From Mucilaginibacter sp. UBA4741 (GTDB lineage: Bacteria; Bacteroidota; Bacteroidia; Sphingobacteriales; Sphingobacteriaceae), in assembly GCA_002403905.1 (NCBI GenBank), contig DHIR01000197.1:9699-33946 (forward strand): a DNA stretch of 24,248 nt. The letters are read 5' to 3'. The notes beneath the pieces were generated by a model. The model saw only the letters and a list, made by a program, of their open reading frames with translations. It was not told the origin of the DNA and did not search any database. The position numbers and the translations under genes are program-made. Positions 15,600 to 23,100 of the stretch are shown here, one piece after another. The first letter of the stretch is position 1, and every line of letters begins with the position of its first letter.

Positions 15600-16082
15600 A
15601 TGAAAATTGCTTACGTGTTATACTTTTGTGTTTTACTCCTATTCACTGCATGCTTTTATAGCACCTCAATCCCTAAAACAGCTATTGATAAACAATTAGA
15701 TTCGGTTGCAAAAACATCAATGCGAAACGATAGTGCTATTACCCATTTTTCGGTATGCCACATAATACCAAACCGGGATTGGGATTCGATCATGGTTATT
15801 GGGCCCTACAGCAACGAGGCCAGTTTTAAAAACGTAGCTATAGCTAATTTTGACGCGGTTAAAGACACGCTTTTATCGGTTAGTTTTAATGAAGGCAAAT
15901 GCATTTTGGCCTATATTAAAAACAAAAATGTAATTAGCTACAGTATTGTTAACCGCATGCCCATAGATTTTAACATGGGGTACAAGGATATTAACATGAT
16001 AAAGAAAACTGAGTGCAGCCTCATGGGGTTAAAAAAGCGAAACACCGGCGAGCTTACTGTGCAAAGGGGAATGAAAAATTAA
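15600..16082 (+). CDS. Small lipoprotein of unknown function
   Basis: The protein has 160 residues, starting at ATG 15600. MKIAYVLYFCVLLLFTAC is a lipoprotein signal peptide with lipobox FTAC and Cys18 as the lipidated residue. The mature part has no family I recognise: SVCHIIPNRDWDSIMVIGPY, SFKNVAIANFDAVKDTLL, LAYIKNKNVISYSIVNRMPI and a Lys-rich end. The alternation of short strands suggests a small alpha/beta domain exposed to the periplasm. The TAA stop overlaps the stop of the convergent zinc-finger gene: the four bases TTAA at 16079-16082 contain both stops. There is therefore no room for a terminator between the two genes. It is AT-rich compared with the dehydrogenase upstream. Coding is supported by the signal peptide and good codon character. 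Confidence 0.78.
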   Translation: MKIAYVLYFCVLLLFTACFYSTSIPKTAIDKQLDSVAKTSMRNDSAITHFSVCHIIPNRDWDSIMVIGPYSNEASFKNVAIANFDAVKDTLLSVSFNEGKCILAYIKNKNVISYSIVNRMPIDFNMGYKDINMIKKTECSLMGLKKRNTGELTVQRGMKN

Positions 16083-16351
16083 TACTCCCCAAACGTCTCA
16101 TCTTTAAAACACCATAACCATTGTTCGCCCGGCTCGGCAGATATTACTACCGGGTGTTGGGTGGCATGGTAATGTTGGGTGGCATGTTTATTTGGTGAGC
16201 TATCGCAGCATAACGTAACACCGCAGGTTTGGCAGGTGCGCAGGTGCATCCAGTCATCGCCTGTTTTAATGCATTCTTCGCATACGTAATTTTTTGGTTG
16301 TATAATGGTTGTTATTTGTTGCAGATGCTGGCAAGTTGGTTCATTTTCCAT
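16079..16351 (-). CDS. UBP-type zinc finger protein
   Basis: The protein has 90 residues, almost entirely a zf-UBP domain. Candidate metal ligands are Cys7 and His9 (CQH), Cys24 and Cys27 (CEEC), Cys40 and Cys43 (CQTC), Cys48, His56, His60 and His66, in the spacing expected for this domain. The family motif DDWMHLRTCQTCG precedes the CC pair and QHPVVIS precedes the terminal W-x-W (EQWLWCF). In eukaryotes zf-UBP binds the ubiquitin C-terminus; bacteria mostly lack ubiquitin, so the bacterial ligand is unknown. It is the last gene of a three- or four-gene minus-strand operon: it starts 3 bases after the truncated hemoglobin stop. It shares its stop with the convergent lipoprotein gene. Confidence 0.9.
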   Translation of the reverse strand: MENEPTCQHLQQITTIIQPKNYVCEECIKTGDDWMHLRTCQTCGVTLCCDSSPNKHATQHYHATQHPVVISAEPGEQWLWCFKDETFGEY

Positions 16352-16354
16352 CGG

Positions 16355-16747
16355 CTATAAAATATTAAAGGGGTTGTTGCGGGCGTGGGTTATTTTGGCT
16401 TCAAATAGCTCGGCCATTTTAGCGGCGCGCCATTTGGCTTCTTCGGCCTTTAAGCCGGTAAACAGCTCGTCAACAGTTTTATTAAACAGTGCCAGCCAGG
16501 CAGCAAAGTGTTCCTGGCCAACAGGCAATTGTGCATGCGGGGCAAACGGACTACCAAAGTAAGTATGTTCATCCAGCAAAACAGTTTGCCAAAAACGGTA
16601 CATTTTTTCTAAATGGATGGGCCACTTGTCCTGTATGCGCTCATTAAATATAGGGGCAAGTAATGCATCGGTTCTTATCCTTTCGTAAAAGGTATCCACC
16701 AATAATTTAATATCAGCCAGGTTTAGTATCTTAGTTTGCTGTTGCAT
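16355..16747 (-). CDS. Group III truncated hemoglobin
   Basis: The protein has 130 residues, the size of a 2-on-2 globin. It begins with a B-helix region LVDTFYERIRTDALLAPIFN, followed by WPIHLEKMYRFWQTVLL and the loop YFGSPFAPHAQLPV. The proximal heme ligand is most likely His80 in GQEHFAAWLALF, the pattern seen in group III (trHbP) globins. These small heme proteins bind O2, NO or CO in the cytoplasm; their physiological roles are largely open and include NO or peroxide chemistry and oxygen handling in microaerobic bacteria. The gene starts one base after the stop of the upstream histidine kinase and ends 3 bases before the zinc-finger gene, so it is translated from one operon mRNA. No export signal. 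Confidence 0.9.
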   Translation of the reverse strand: MQQQTKILNLADIKLLVDTFYERIRTDALLAPIFNERIQDKWPIHLEKMYRFWQTVLLDEHTYFGSPFAPHAQLPVGQEHFAAWLALFNKTVDELFTGLKAEEAKWRAAKMAELFEAKITHARNNPFNIL

Positions 16748-16748
16748 G

Positions 16749-18104
16749 TTATGAATTGGCTTTGGTATTATTACGCACCGGTGTCATGTGTATGGTAAAG
16801 GTGGTGCCTTCTCTTTCGGTACTTACTACCCCTATTTCGCCGCCATGTTTCTCAACAATTTGTTTTACTATGCTTAGCCCCAACCCAACAGATTCTTCGC
16901 CACGTATGCCCCTGCGGCTGGCGCGAGAGAAGCGATCGAAAATATAAGGCAGCAAACGCTCGGGTATGCCCATACCAAAATCTTTTACATCAATAAATAT
17001 CTGTCCATCGGCATTGTGCAGCTTTACCTCAACTCGCTCACTCTCGCCCGAAAACTTGATGGCGTTGCTGATGAGATTATCCATAACCCGCTGCATTTTC
17101 TCCATATTAATATGGGTATAAATGGGCTTGTCTGTACCGTAATATAATATATTTGTATTGCCGGTTTTATTCTTAACCCACTCGTCAACTATTTTAAGCA
17201 GGTATTGGTTAAGCTCCACCTCTTCAATATCAAAAACATTGTCTTTATCGTTATGGGCAGTTTCAATCAGGTCGTTAATAATGCTGGTAGCTTTGTCGCA
17301 CGATGCTTTTATCATTTCCAGGTTTTCCTGGTTTTCTGCATTAATGGTTGTATCATCCTCCATCATCATCGCCAACGCGCGTATAGCTGTTAACGGGTTA
17401 CGCAAGTCGTGCGCTACAATACCCAGTATCTCGTTTTTTAACTGGCTGGCTGTTTCAATCTCTACATTCTTTTCCTCTATAGCTTTTAGTTTTAAATAGT
17501 TATCGGCACGGTACGAGAACAGGTAGCGCGAAATACAAAAATACAGGATCAGCAACACAAACGACACCACATCATTTAACAACTGCTCGCTAAAACCAGG
17601 CTGATAAGTGGGTATCACCAACATAAAAATAACGCTGGTTATCACTGCAATTATAAGGGTTTCATAATACTCAATAGTAAAAAACACGCCGGCAAGCGTT
17701 AATGCCGCCAAATACATAACCAGTGTATTGCGTGGGTTGTGCATAGCAAAAAAAGTAACCCGCATGCCGTTGGTTATTACAAACATGGCAAACAGTATTA
17801 CAAACACATGGCCTAGTTTGGTTAATAACCGGTTACGTTCATAATAATTAATGAGCAATACAGCGGCGAAGTAAAATAACGGACTGACTAAAGTCGATAT
17901 CATGTTTGCCCGTGACAATTCATCAGCATGGTTAATACTGCTAAAAGGCAGGATGGTAAAAGTGCCCAGTATACGTATGCTTAAATTAATAAGGAAGTAA
18001 ATTAAACTGATGGTTTTTACAGTTCTTAAGTTTTGTAGGGTGCAGTAACTCCTGAAAGCCGACCGGCTTGCCTGATTGATCCTTATGAAAAAATAAACAG
18101 TCAT
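16749..18104 (-). CDS. Membrane-bound sensor histidine kinase
   Basis: The protein has 451 residues. Hydrophobic segments at about 30-52, 70-87, 97-111, 127-144, 148-165 and 178-196 give five or six transmembrane helices with little periplasmic material, so the signal is probably sensed within or close to the membrane. A short coiled coil leads to HisKA (EILGIVAHDLRNPLTAIRAL, His232). HATPase_c has DNLISNAIKF (Asn343), DFGMGI (375-380) and VGLGLSIVKQI (about 406-416). No receiver or response regulator is adjacent. It is the first recognisable gene of a tight minus-strand operon with a truncated hemoglobin and a UBP zinc finger. A short exported ORF ends two bases before its ATG. The ATG at 18104 is kept because the N-terminus leads straight into the first hydrophobic helix; an internal start is possible. 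Confidence 0.92.
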   Translation of the reverse strand: MTVYFFIRINQASRSAFRSYCTLQNLRTVKTISLIYFLINLSIRILGTFTILPFSSINHADELSRANMISTLVSPLFYFAAVLLINYYERNRLLTKLGHVFVILFAMFVITNGMRVTFFAMHNPRNTLVMYLAALTLAGVFFTIEYYETLIIAVITSVIFMLVIPTYQPGFSEQLLNDVVSFVLLILYFCISRYLFSYRADNYLKLKAIEEKNVEIETASQLKNEILGIVAHDLRNPLTAIRALAMMMEDDTTINAENQENLEMIKASCDKATSIINDLIETAHNDKDNVFDIEEVELNQYLLKIVDEWVKNKTGNTNILYYGTDKPIYTHINMEKMQRVMDNLISNAIKFSGESERVEVKLHNADGQIFIDVKDFGMGIPERLLPYIFDRFSRASRRGIRGEESVGLGLSIVKQIVEKHGGEIGVVSTEREGTTFTIHMTPVRNNTKANS

Positions 18105-18106
18105 CC

Positions 18107-18325
18107 TTAATTATTTGGCATAGCTAATATACAGAATCTGTTAATAATATTCCTCAAACGTGTATTGATATTTCTTTTAAATGTATATACAAGTAAACTC
18201 ATAGTTAAAAGCTTCGTGTCTGTATAGATTTTAGTAAGGGGTATATTTCTATTTTGCTGGGCATAAAGCCGTTGGCTAAACAATAGCGCAATTAGCAAAC
18301 CGCAAAAGGTATAAGGTAGCCTCAT
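18107..18325 (-). CDS. Short ORF with a signal peptide, possibly a truncated leader of the kinase operon
   Basis: The ORF has 72 residues. MRLPYTFCGLLIALLFSQRLYAQ is a convincing Sec signal peptide with cleavage after LYA (residue 22). The remaining 50 residues (QQNRNIPLTKIYTDTKLLTM, then SLLVYTFKRNINTRLRNI and on) have no domain I recognise, become AT-rich and basic, and contain one Cys near the end. The TAA stop lies two bases before the kinase ATG, compatible with translational coupling. Two readings are possible: a small exported protein belonging to the operon, or the 5' end of a once longer exported protein that lost its body. I cannot decide between these. Confidence 0.42.
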   Translation of the reverse strand: MRLPYTFCGLLIALLFSQRLYAQQNRNIPLTKIYTDTKLLTMSLLVYTFKRNINTRLRNIINRFCILAMPNN

Positions 18326-18494
18326 TTAATAAGTAACCATATTTAATGTAGATGTAAATAATGGCGTATACAAAGCTAAATTAATTATTTTGATCTATAC
18401 ATCACGAATTTACTACTTAACATTTTTAGATATTTATTACCCGTTACTAGCCATTATTTATTTACTTTGCCAACCACAAATATTAATTATTGAT

Positions 18495-19214
18495 ATGACT
18501 TACTGCCTGGGAATAAAGGTTAAAGAGGGCCTGATCGCAATTGCCGATACACGTATTACATCCGGAACCGATACCACCGTAAAAAAGAAAATTTCGATAG
18601 AACAAAAAGACGGATTTTCGCTTTTCATTATGACAAGCGGGCTGCGCTCAACCAGGGACAAGGCTATTGTTTATTTTACCGAATTGTTAGAAACTACCGA
18701 ATATAATAAGCTATATAAAGCCGTAAACGCCTTTGGCGAACAGGTTAAGCGGGTTGTTAATGAGGATAAAGAATCGTTAGAAAAAGCGGGCTTTAATTTT
18801 GACCTGCATAGTATAATAGGCGGGCAGTTAAAAGATGATGATGAGCATAAACTGTTCTTACTATACCCGGAGGGAAACTGGGTTGAGTTGGGACAGGGGG
18901 CGCCTTTTGTTATTATAGGAAACTCCGGGCACGGAAAACCCATATTGAACCGTACAATAAATGAAGATTCGAGTTTAAAATTGGCGCTAAAGGTGGGATT
19001 TTTATCGTTCGACTCTACCCGTGTAAGCTCTAACAACGTTGATTTCCCGATTGATGTGGCTATTTATAAAAAGGATAGCTTTAACATCATTCAGCAACGC
19101 TACGAGAAAAAAGACCTTGAAAACATCTCTACCCAATGGGCTGAGGAACTAAAAGCAGCGTTACAACATGTATCCGAGGATTGGATGAATGTTGCATTTG
19201 ATAAACTAACTTAA
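18495..19214 (+). CDS. anbu: Anbu, proteasome-like Ntn-hydrolase subunit
   Basis: The protein has 239 residues. The start is placed at ATG 18495, not at an ATG 35 codons upstream, because Anbu proteins begin with Met-Thr-Tyr-Cys and Thr2 must become the free N-terminal nucleophile. The sequence MTYCLGIKVKEGLIAIADTR matches that pattern: Thr2, Asp18 and Arg20, with Lys31/32 near the position of the active-site lysine, then RITSGTDT. Later hallmarks include FIMTSGLRSTRDKAI, SIIGGQ, LFLLYPEGNWVEL and IIGNSGHGKPIL. Anbu (COG3484, predicted proteasome-type protease) is an ancestral beta-subunit homologue reported to form open helical rings; its substrates are uncertain. It usually sits in a cluster with a transglutaminase-like protein, an alpha-E domain protein and an ATP-grasp protein. 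Here a transglutaminase-like gene follows after 10 bases; the other two are absent from the window. Confidence 0.88.
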   Translation: MTYCLGIKVKEGLIAIADTRITSGTDTTVKKKISIEQKDGFSLFIMTSGLRSTRDKAIVYFTELLETTEYNKLYKAVNAFGEQVKRVVNEDKESLEKAGFNFDLHSIIGGQLKDDDEHKLFLLYPEGNWVELGQGAPFVIIGNSGHGKPILNRTINEDSSLKLALKVGFLSFDSTRVSSNNVDFPIDVAIYKKDSFNIIQQRYEKKDLENISTQWAEELKAALQHVSEDWMNVAFDKLT

Positions 19215-19224
19215 AATATACCCT

Positions 19225-20070
19225 ATGAAATTCAATGTATTCACCGAAATGGAATATCAAGTGAGGTCGGCGAGTACATTGATATTAAATATCAATGCTT
19301 TACGCACCCCGCACCAGACTGTACTAAGCGAAGAGTTTATTATTGATCCATACATTAAAACCGAAGAACTAATATCTGCAAATGGCGAGAACCGCATGGT
19401 TAGGTTTGAGGTTAGTAAATTTGGCACAATAAAAGTTACTTATAAAGCTACTGTAGACAATTGTTATAAAACTGTAGATTATGAAGGCGAATATGAAATG
19501 CCGGTAGCACAGTTTGACCCCACCATACTACCATATTTGTACCCAAGCAGATATTGCCAGTCAGATAAACTATACCGTTTAGCTAATAAAATGTTCGGGC
19601 ATATTGTAAACCCTTTCACTAAAGTAATAGCGCTTACTGATTGGATATACCGAAACGTGCAATATCTAAGCGGATCAACTAATTCAGAAACATCGGCATT
19701 TGATACCGTTACCGAGCAGCAGGGTGTATGCCGTGATTTCGCGCATTTGGGCATAGCGCTTTGCCGCGCCTTAACCATACCGGCGCGCTATTTTACAGGT
19801 TACGCATATCAATTAACTCCACCCGATTTTCATGCCTGCTTTGAGGCTTACCTAAATGGGGAATGGATATTGTTTGATGCCACTAAACTGGTACCCTTAA
19901 ACGGCATGGTAAAAATAGCCACCGGCCGTGACGCCGCCGACACCGCCATAGCCAACATCTTCGGCGAAGCCGATTTTACATCAATGGTAGTAAGTTGCGA
20001 ACTGGCTGAGGATGGCTTCGAGCCGTTCTATTATGGACCTATTGATTATAAGGGAATATCGTATTTGTAG
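19225..20070 (+). CDS. Transglutaminase-like cysteine protease-fold protein (Anbu partner)
   Basis: The protein has 281 residues. The first about 100 residues form the beta-rich N-terminal region typical of COG1305 proteins (YQVRSASTLILNINALRTPH, DPYIKTEEL). The transglutaminase-like core carries the catalytic triad Cys169 (QQGVCRDFAHLGIALCRAL), His203 (PPDFHACFEAYL) and Asp218 (WILFDATKL). The ending GRDAADTAIANIFG is also typical of this subfamily. No signal peptide is present, so it probably acts in the cytoplasm on an isopeptide or peptide bond. It starts 10 bases after the Anbu stop, forming a two-gene operon and matching the known association. Whether it cleaves, hydrolyses or ligates in this system is not known. 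The TAG stop lies inside a hairpin at 20069-20092, so the mRNA ends abruptly in structure. The only other gene nearby, the Pls-like synthetase, is convergent. Confidence 0.9.
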   Translation: MKFNVFTEMEYQVRSASTLILNINALRTPHQTVLSEEFIIDPYIKTEELISANGENRMVRFEVSKFGTIKVTYKATVDNCYKTVDYEGEYEMPVAQFDPTILPYLYPSRYCQSDKLYRLANKMFGHIVNPFTKVIALTDWIYRNVQYLSGSTNSETSAFDTVTEQQGVCRDFAHLGIALCRALTIPARYFTGYAYQLTPPDFHACFEAYLNGEWILFDATKLVPLNGMVKIATGRDAADTAIANIFGEADFTSMVVSCELAEDGFEPFYYGPIDYKGISYL

Positions 20071-20130
20071 AGACGCAATACTTTGCGTCTCTGAGCAATG
20101 GTCTTAGAGACGCGAAGTATCGCGTCTCTA
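20069..20130. terminator. Two similar hairpins between convergent genes, possible bidirectional terminator
   Basis: AGAGACGCAA / TTGCGTCTCT at 20069-20092 (10-base stem, 4-base loop) and TAGAGACGCGA / TCGCGTCTCTA at 20105-20130 (11-base perfect stem, 4-base loop). They fill the gap between the transglutaminase stop (20068-20070) and the synthetase stop (20141-20143). There is no long T-run, so termination is inferred from position. GAGACGC palindromes of this type are frequent intergenic repeats in Bacteroidota, from general knowledge. Confidence 0.6.
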
Positions 20131-20140
20131 CACAATCTGG

Positions 20141-23100
20141 CTACGCCGGTTTAACCGGGCTGCCTATCCAATCTGTTCCCGGCGACAAGCGCTCGCCTTT
20201 CATTACTAATGATAGTGCTTCAACGCGGGTATCATCACCTAATTCGCTATCGTACAAAATAATAGTACCGGCACCAATGCTGCTCCTTGCTCCTATTTTA
20301 ACCGTGCCAGTTTTCATTACCCTATCTTCAAATAAATGCGTTTGGGGGCCGCAATCCTGGTTAAGGGCGGCATCATCGGCAATGGTTACCATGTCAAACT
20401 CGGTAATATCGGTCGTGTTCATCCAAACCCGTTTGCCAATTTTAACACCCATCAGACGCATTATATGCGGCAGCCAAGGGGTGCCTTGCAGATAATCCAG
20501 CAAAAACGGAATAGCCAATGCTTCGTAAGTTGATGTAACTGCTTCGCTTTTCCAAACGGCCCAGCTCCACATAGGTTTTTGTTGCGCTTTGTATTTGCCT
20601 ATAAACACCCATTTTAACACTAGCGTCAACAAAAACGATGGTATCCCCATAAAAAACAAATAGTAGAATGGGAACAATAGAATGATCTTCCATAATGGGT
20701 CATCAACCAACAAATCATGCGCGTAAGCGATGAAGAATATAGAGAAACAAATAATTGCACTCTCGGGTAATATAATGCGTATAAACTCAACCAACCCACG
20801 GGCAAACTTGCGGTAATTATTGGGGCGGATGGTTAGCTCTTCACCAAACGGCGTACTTTCCTGCCTGCGCGGCAACGGTATAGCCGGCGAACCAAACCAA
20901 TCTTTGGCAGTACTATTTGCCTGTTGTTGCTCATCGGGCGGGGTAGATAGCACACCTATCAACATATCACTGTTTAGGTTATATCCTTGCGGTATCAATG
21001 CGCTATTACCTACAAAGCTTTTATTGCCAATGGTAGTTTTACTCAATATCAATTGCTGCGCACGTATATCGGCTTCGCCTAAAGTAACCGCATCAGCCAC
21101 AAAAGCGCCATCGCCAATTTCCAGTAACGGATGGGTTACACTGCTGGCGGTTGATATTTCGGTGTTCTTGCCAATTTTGGCACCCAACATCCTAAAATAA
21201 GTTGCCACATACACCGTAGCATATATAGGGTGCATTACAATCAAGCTTAATGACATTAGTTGGTCTGCAAACCACTTACGCACATAAAACAGGCTGTAAA
21301 CCGAGTATTTGCCCGGCTTTATGCCACGTTGTAATAAGCGGGTAAGCACAACAGTTTCAACAGTAAACAGCAGTATGTACAGTATAGCCAATAGCGGCAC
21401 GTTCACCATGTAGTTAAAGTTATAGTCAGAAGCAGAATTATCCATCCTGTTTATAGCGATGATGGTTGGCAGCAGCGGCAATAAAATGATGAATGGAAAT
21501 ATCATCATGCACAAAATAAATATCAGCTTGTACTTTCTGCGGGTATGGGTTGATACGGCTACCGGATGCGGCAGATCTTCGATATTTTTAGTTTCTTTTA
21601 ACTGCGCCGGGCTGCCCTGCCAAACCTCGCCTACTTTTATAGTTTTACCTGCAGGTAAAAAGCTCAGGTCCTGTAACTCTCCCCAGGCCTCAATATGAGT
21701 ATCGCCTGATATGATCGCGCTGCTGCCAATGTAAGCATGATCGCCTAAATGTATGCGGCGCAGTTTAAGCATGCCGTTTTCAACAAAAACATTATTTAAA
21801 TTGGTTTGCGAGCTTAGGCTCACATCACTGCCAATAGTTATCAAATCCTCGGCACCAAAGCTAAAATCACTTATCTGGGCATTTGATGCTATTTTCATAC
21901 CTAACCAACTCAGGTATAGCGGGTAAAGCGGCGTACCGTTTAAAAACTGGGCCGGCAACAAACGCTGCATACTTTTTACAAACCACCATCTAAAATAATA
22001 GCTGCCCCATAACGGATAATCGCCCTCTTTAATTTTACCAATCACCAGCCATTTGGCACCTATAGAAAGTATGGTAAATATTGGAGGGATAAAAGAGAAC
22101 AGCACCAGCGATGTAATAATAGAGTAAAGCACATTCTCGGTTTCCTGGTCTACATAATAATAGCCTAGGTACGGGATAAATATCTGGAAGGCAAATAACC
22201 CATATATCAGCAATAAAGAAACCGTTTGTGCCGACCAGCACAGCAAATATCTATGCAGCGGTACTTTGTTATAAGCCTTTTTAGGTTTGGGTTTAACCTC
22301 GGGCTGTTGCTCCCAAACGGATATTAAATTACTAAGCGGCCTATTGATATAAATATCTTTTAATGAAGCGCCGGGCAAATTAGCATCACGGCGTAGTTGC
22401 GATACAAAACCGGCCGCTAATAAAGAGTGGCCGCCCAGATCATCAAAAAAGTCCATCTCGGGCGTAATTTCTTTATTAGGGAATATACCACGCAGGGTAG
22501 CCAGTATCCTATCGGCAGCGGGTGCGGTAAGGTCTAGGACGTTTTGCGGGTTATTGCTTATGGCGGTAAAAGATTCTGGCACCGGCAAAGCCTTGCGGTT
22601 TATTTTGCCGCTTGGCATACGGGGCATTTCATCGATCTTAACAATAGTACCGGGCACCATGTAAGTAGGTAATGTTTTAGCCAGCTCAATACGAAAAAGA
22701 TTCTTCTCTATCTCATTAATCCCATCCATCACCACGTAACCCACCAATTGATCCTGCCCGTTGCCATCTTTTTTAACAGCAACTACAGCCGATGCTACGC
22801 CGGTTATATTATTTAACCTCACCTCTATCTCGCCCAACTCAATGCGGAAACCACGCAGCTTTATCTGGTCATCAAAACGGCCGCGAAGGTCAACGCTGCC
22901 ATCGGGGTTTATAACCGCGGCATCACCGGTGCGATAAACCGTATTGCCCGGCAAAATATCAAGCGATCTGGGTTTGGGTACAAATTTTTGTTTGGTTAGC
23001 TCAGGCAATTTTACATAGCCTGTAGCAACTCCGGGGCCGGTTATTACCAGTTCCCCCTCTTCGCCTATGGGTACCAGGTTTAAATCTTTATCAACTACAG

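Noticed and set aside
18390..18494. 35-codon extension upstream of Anbu
   Set aside because: Anbu needs Met-Thr at its N-terminus to expose the Thr nucleophile; the extension would bury it.
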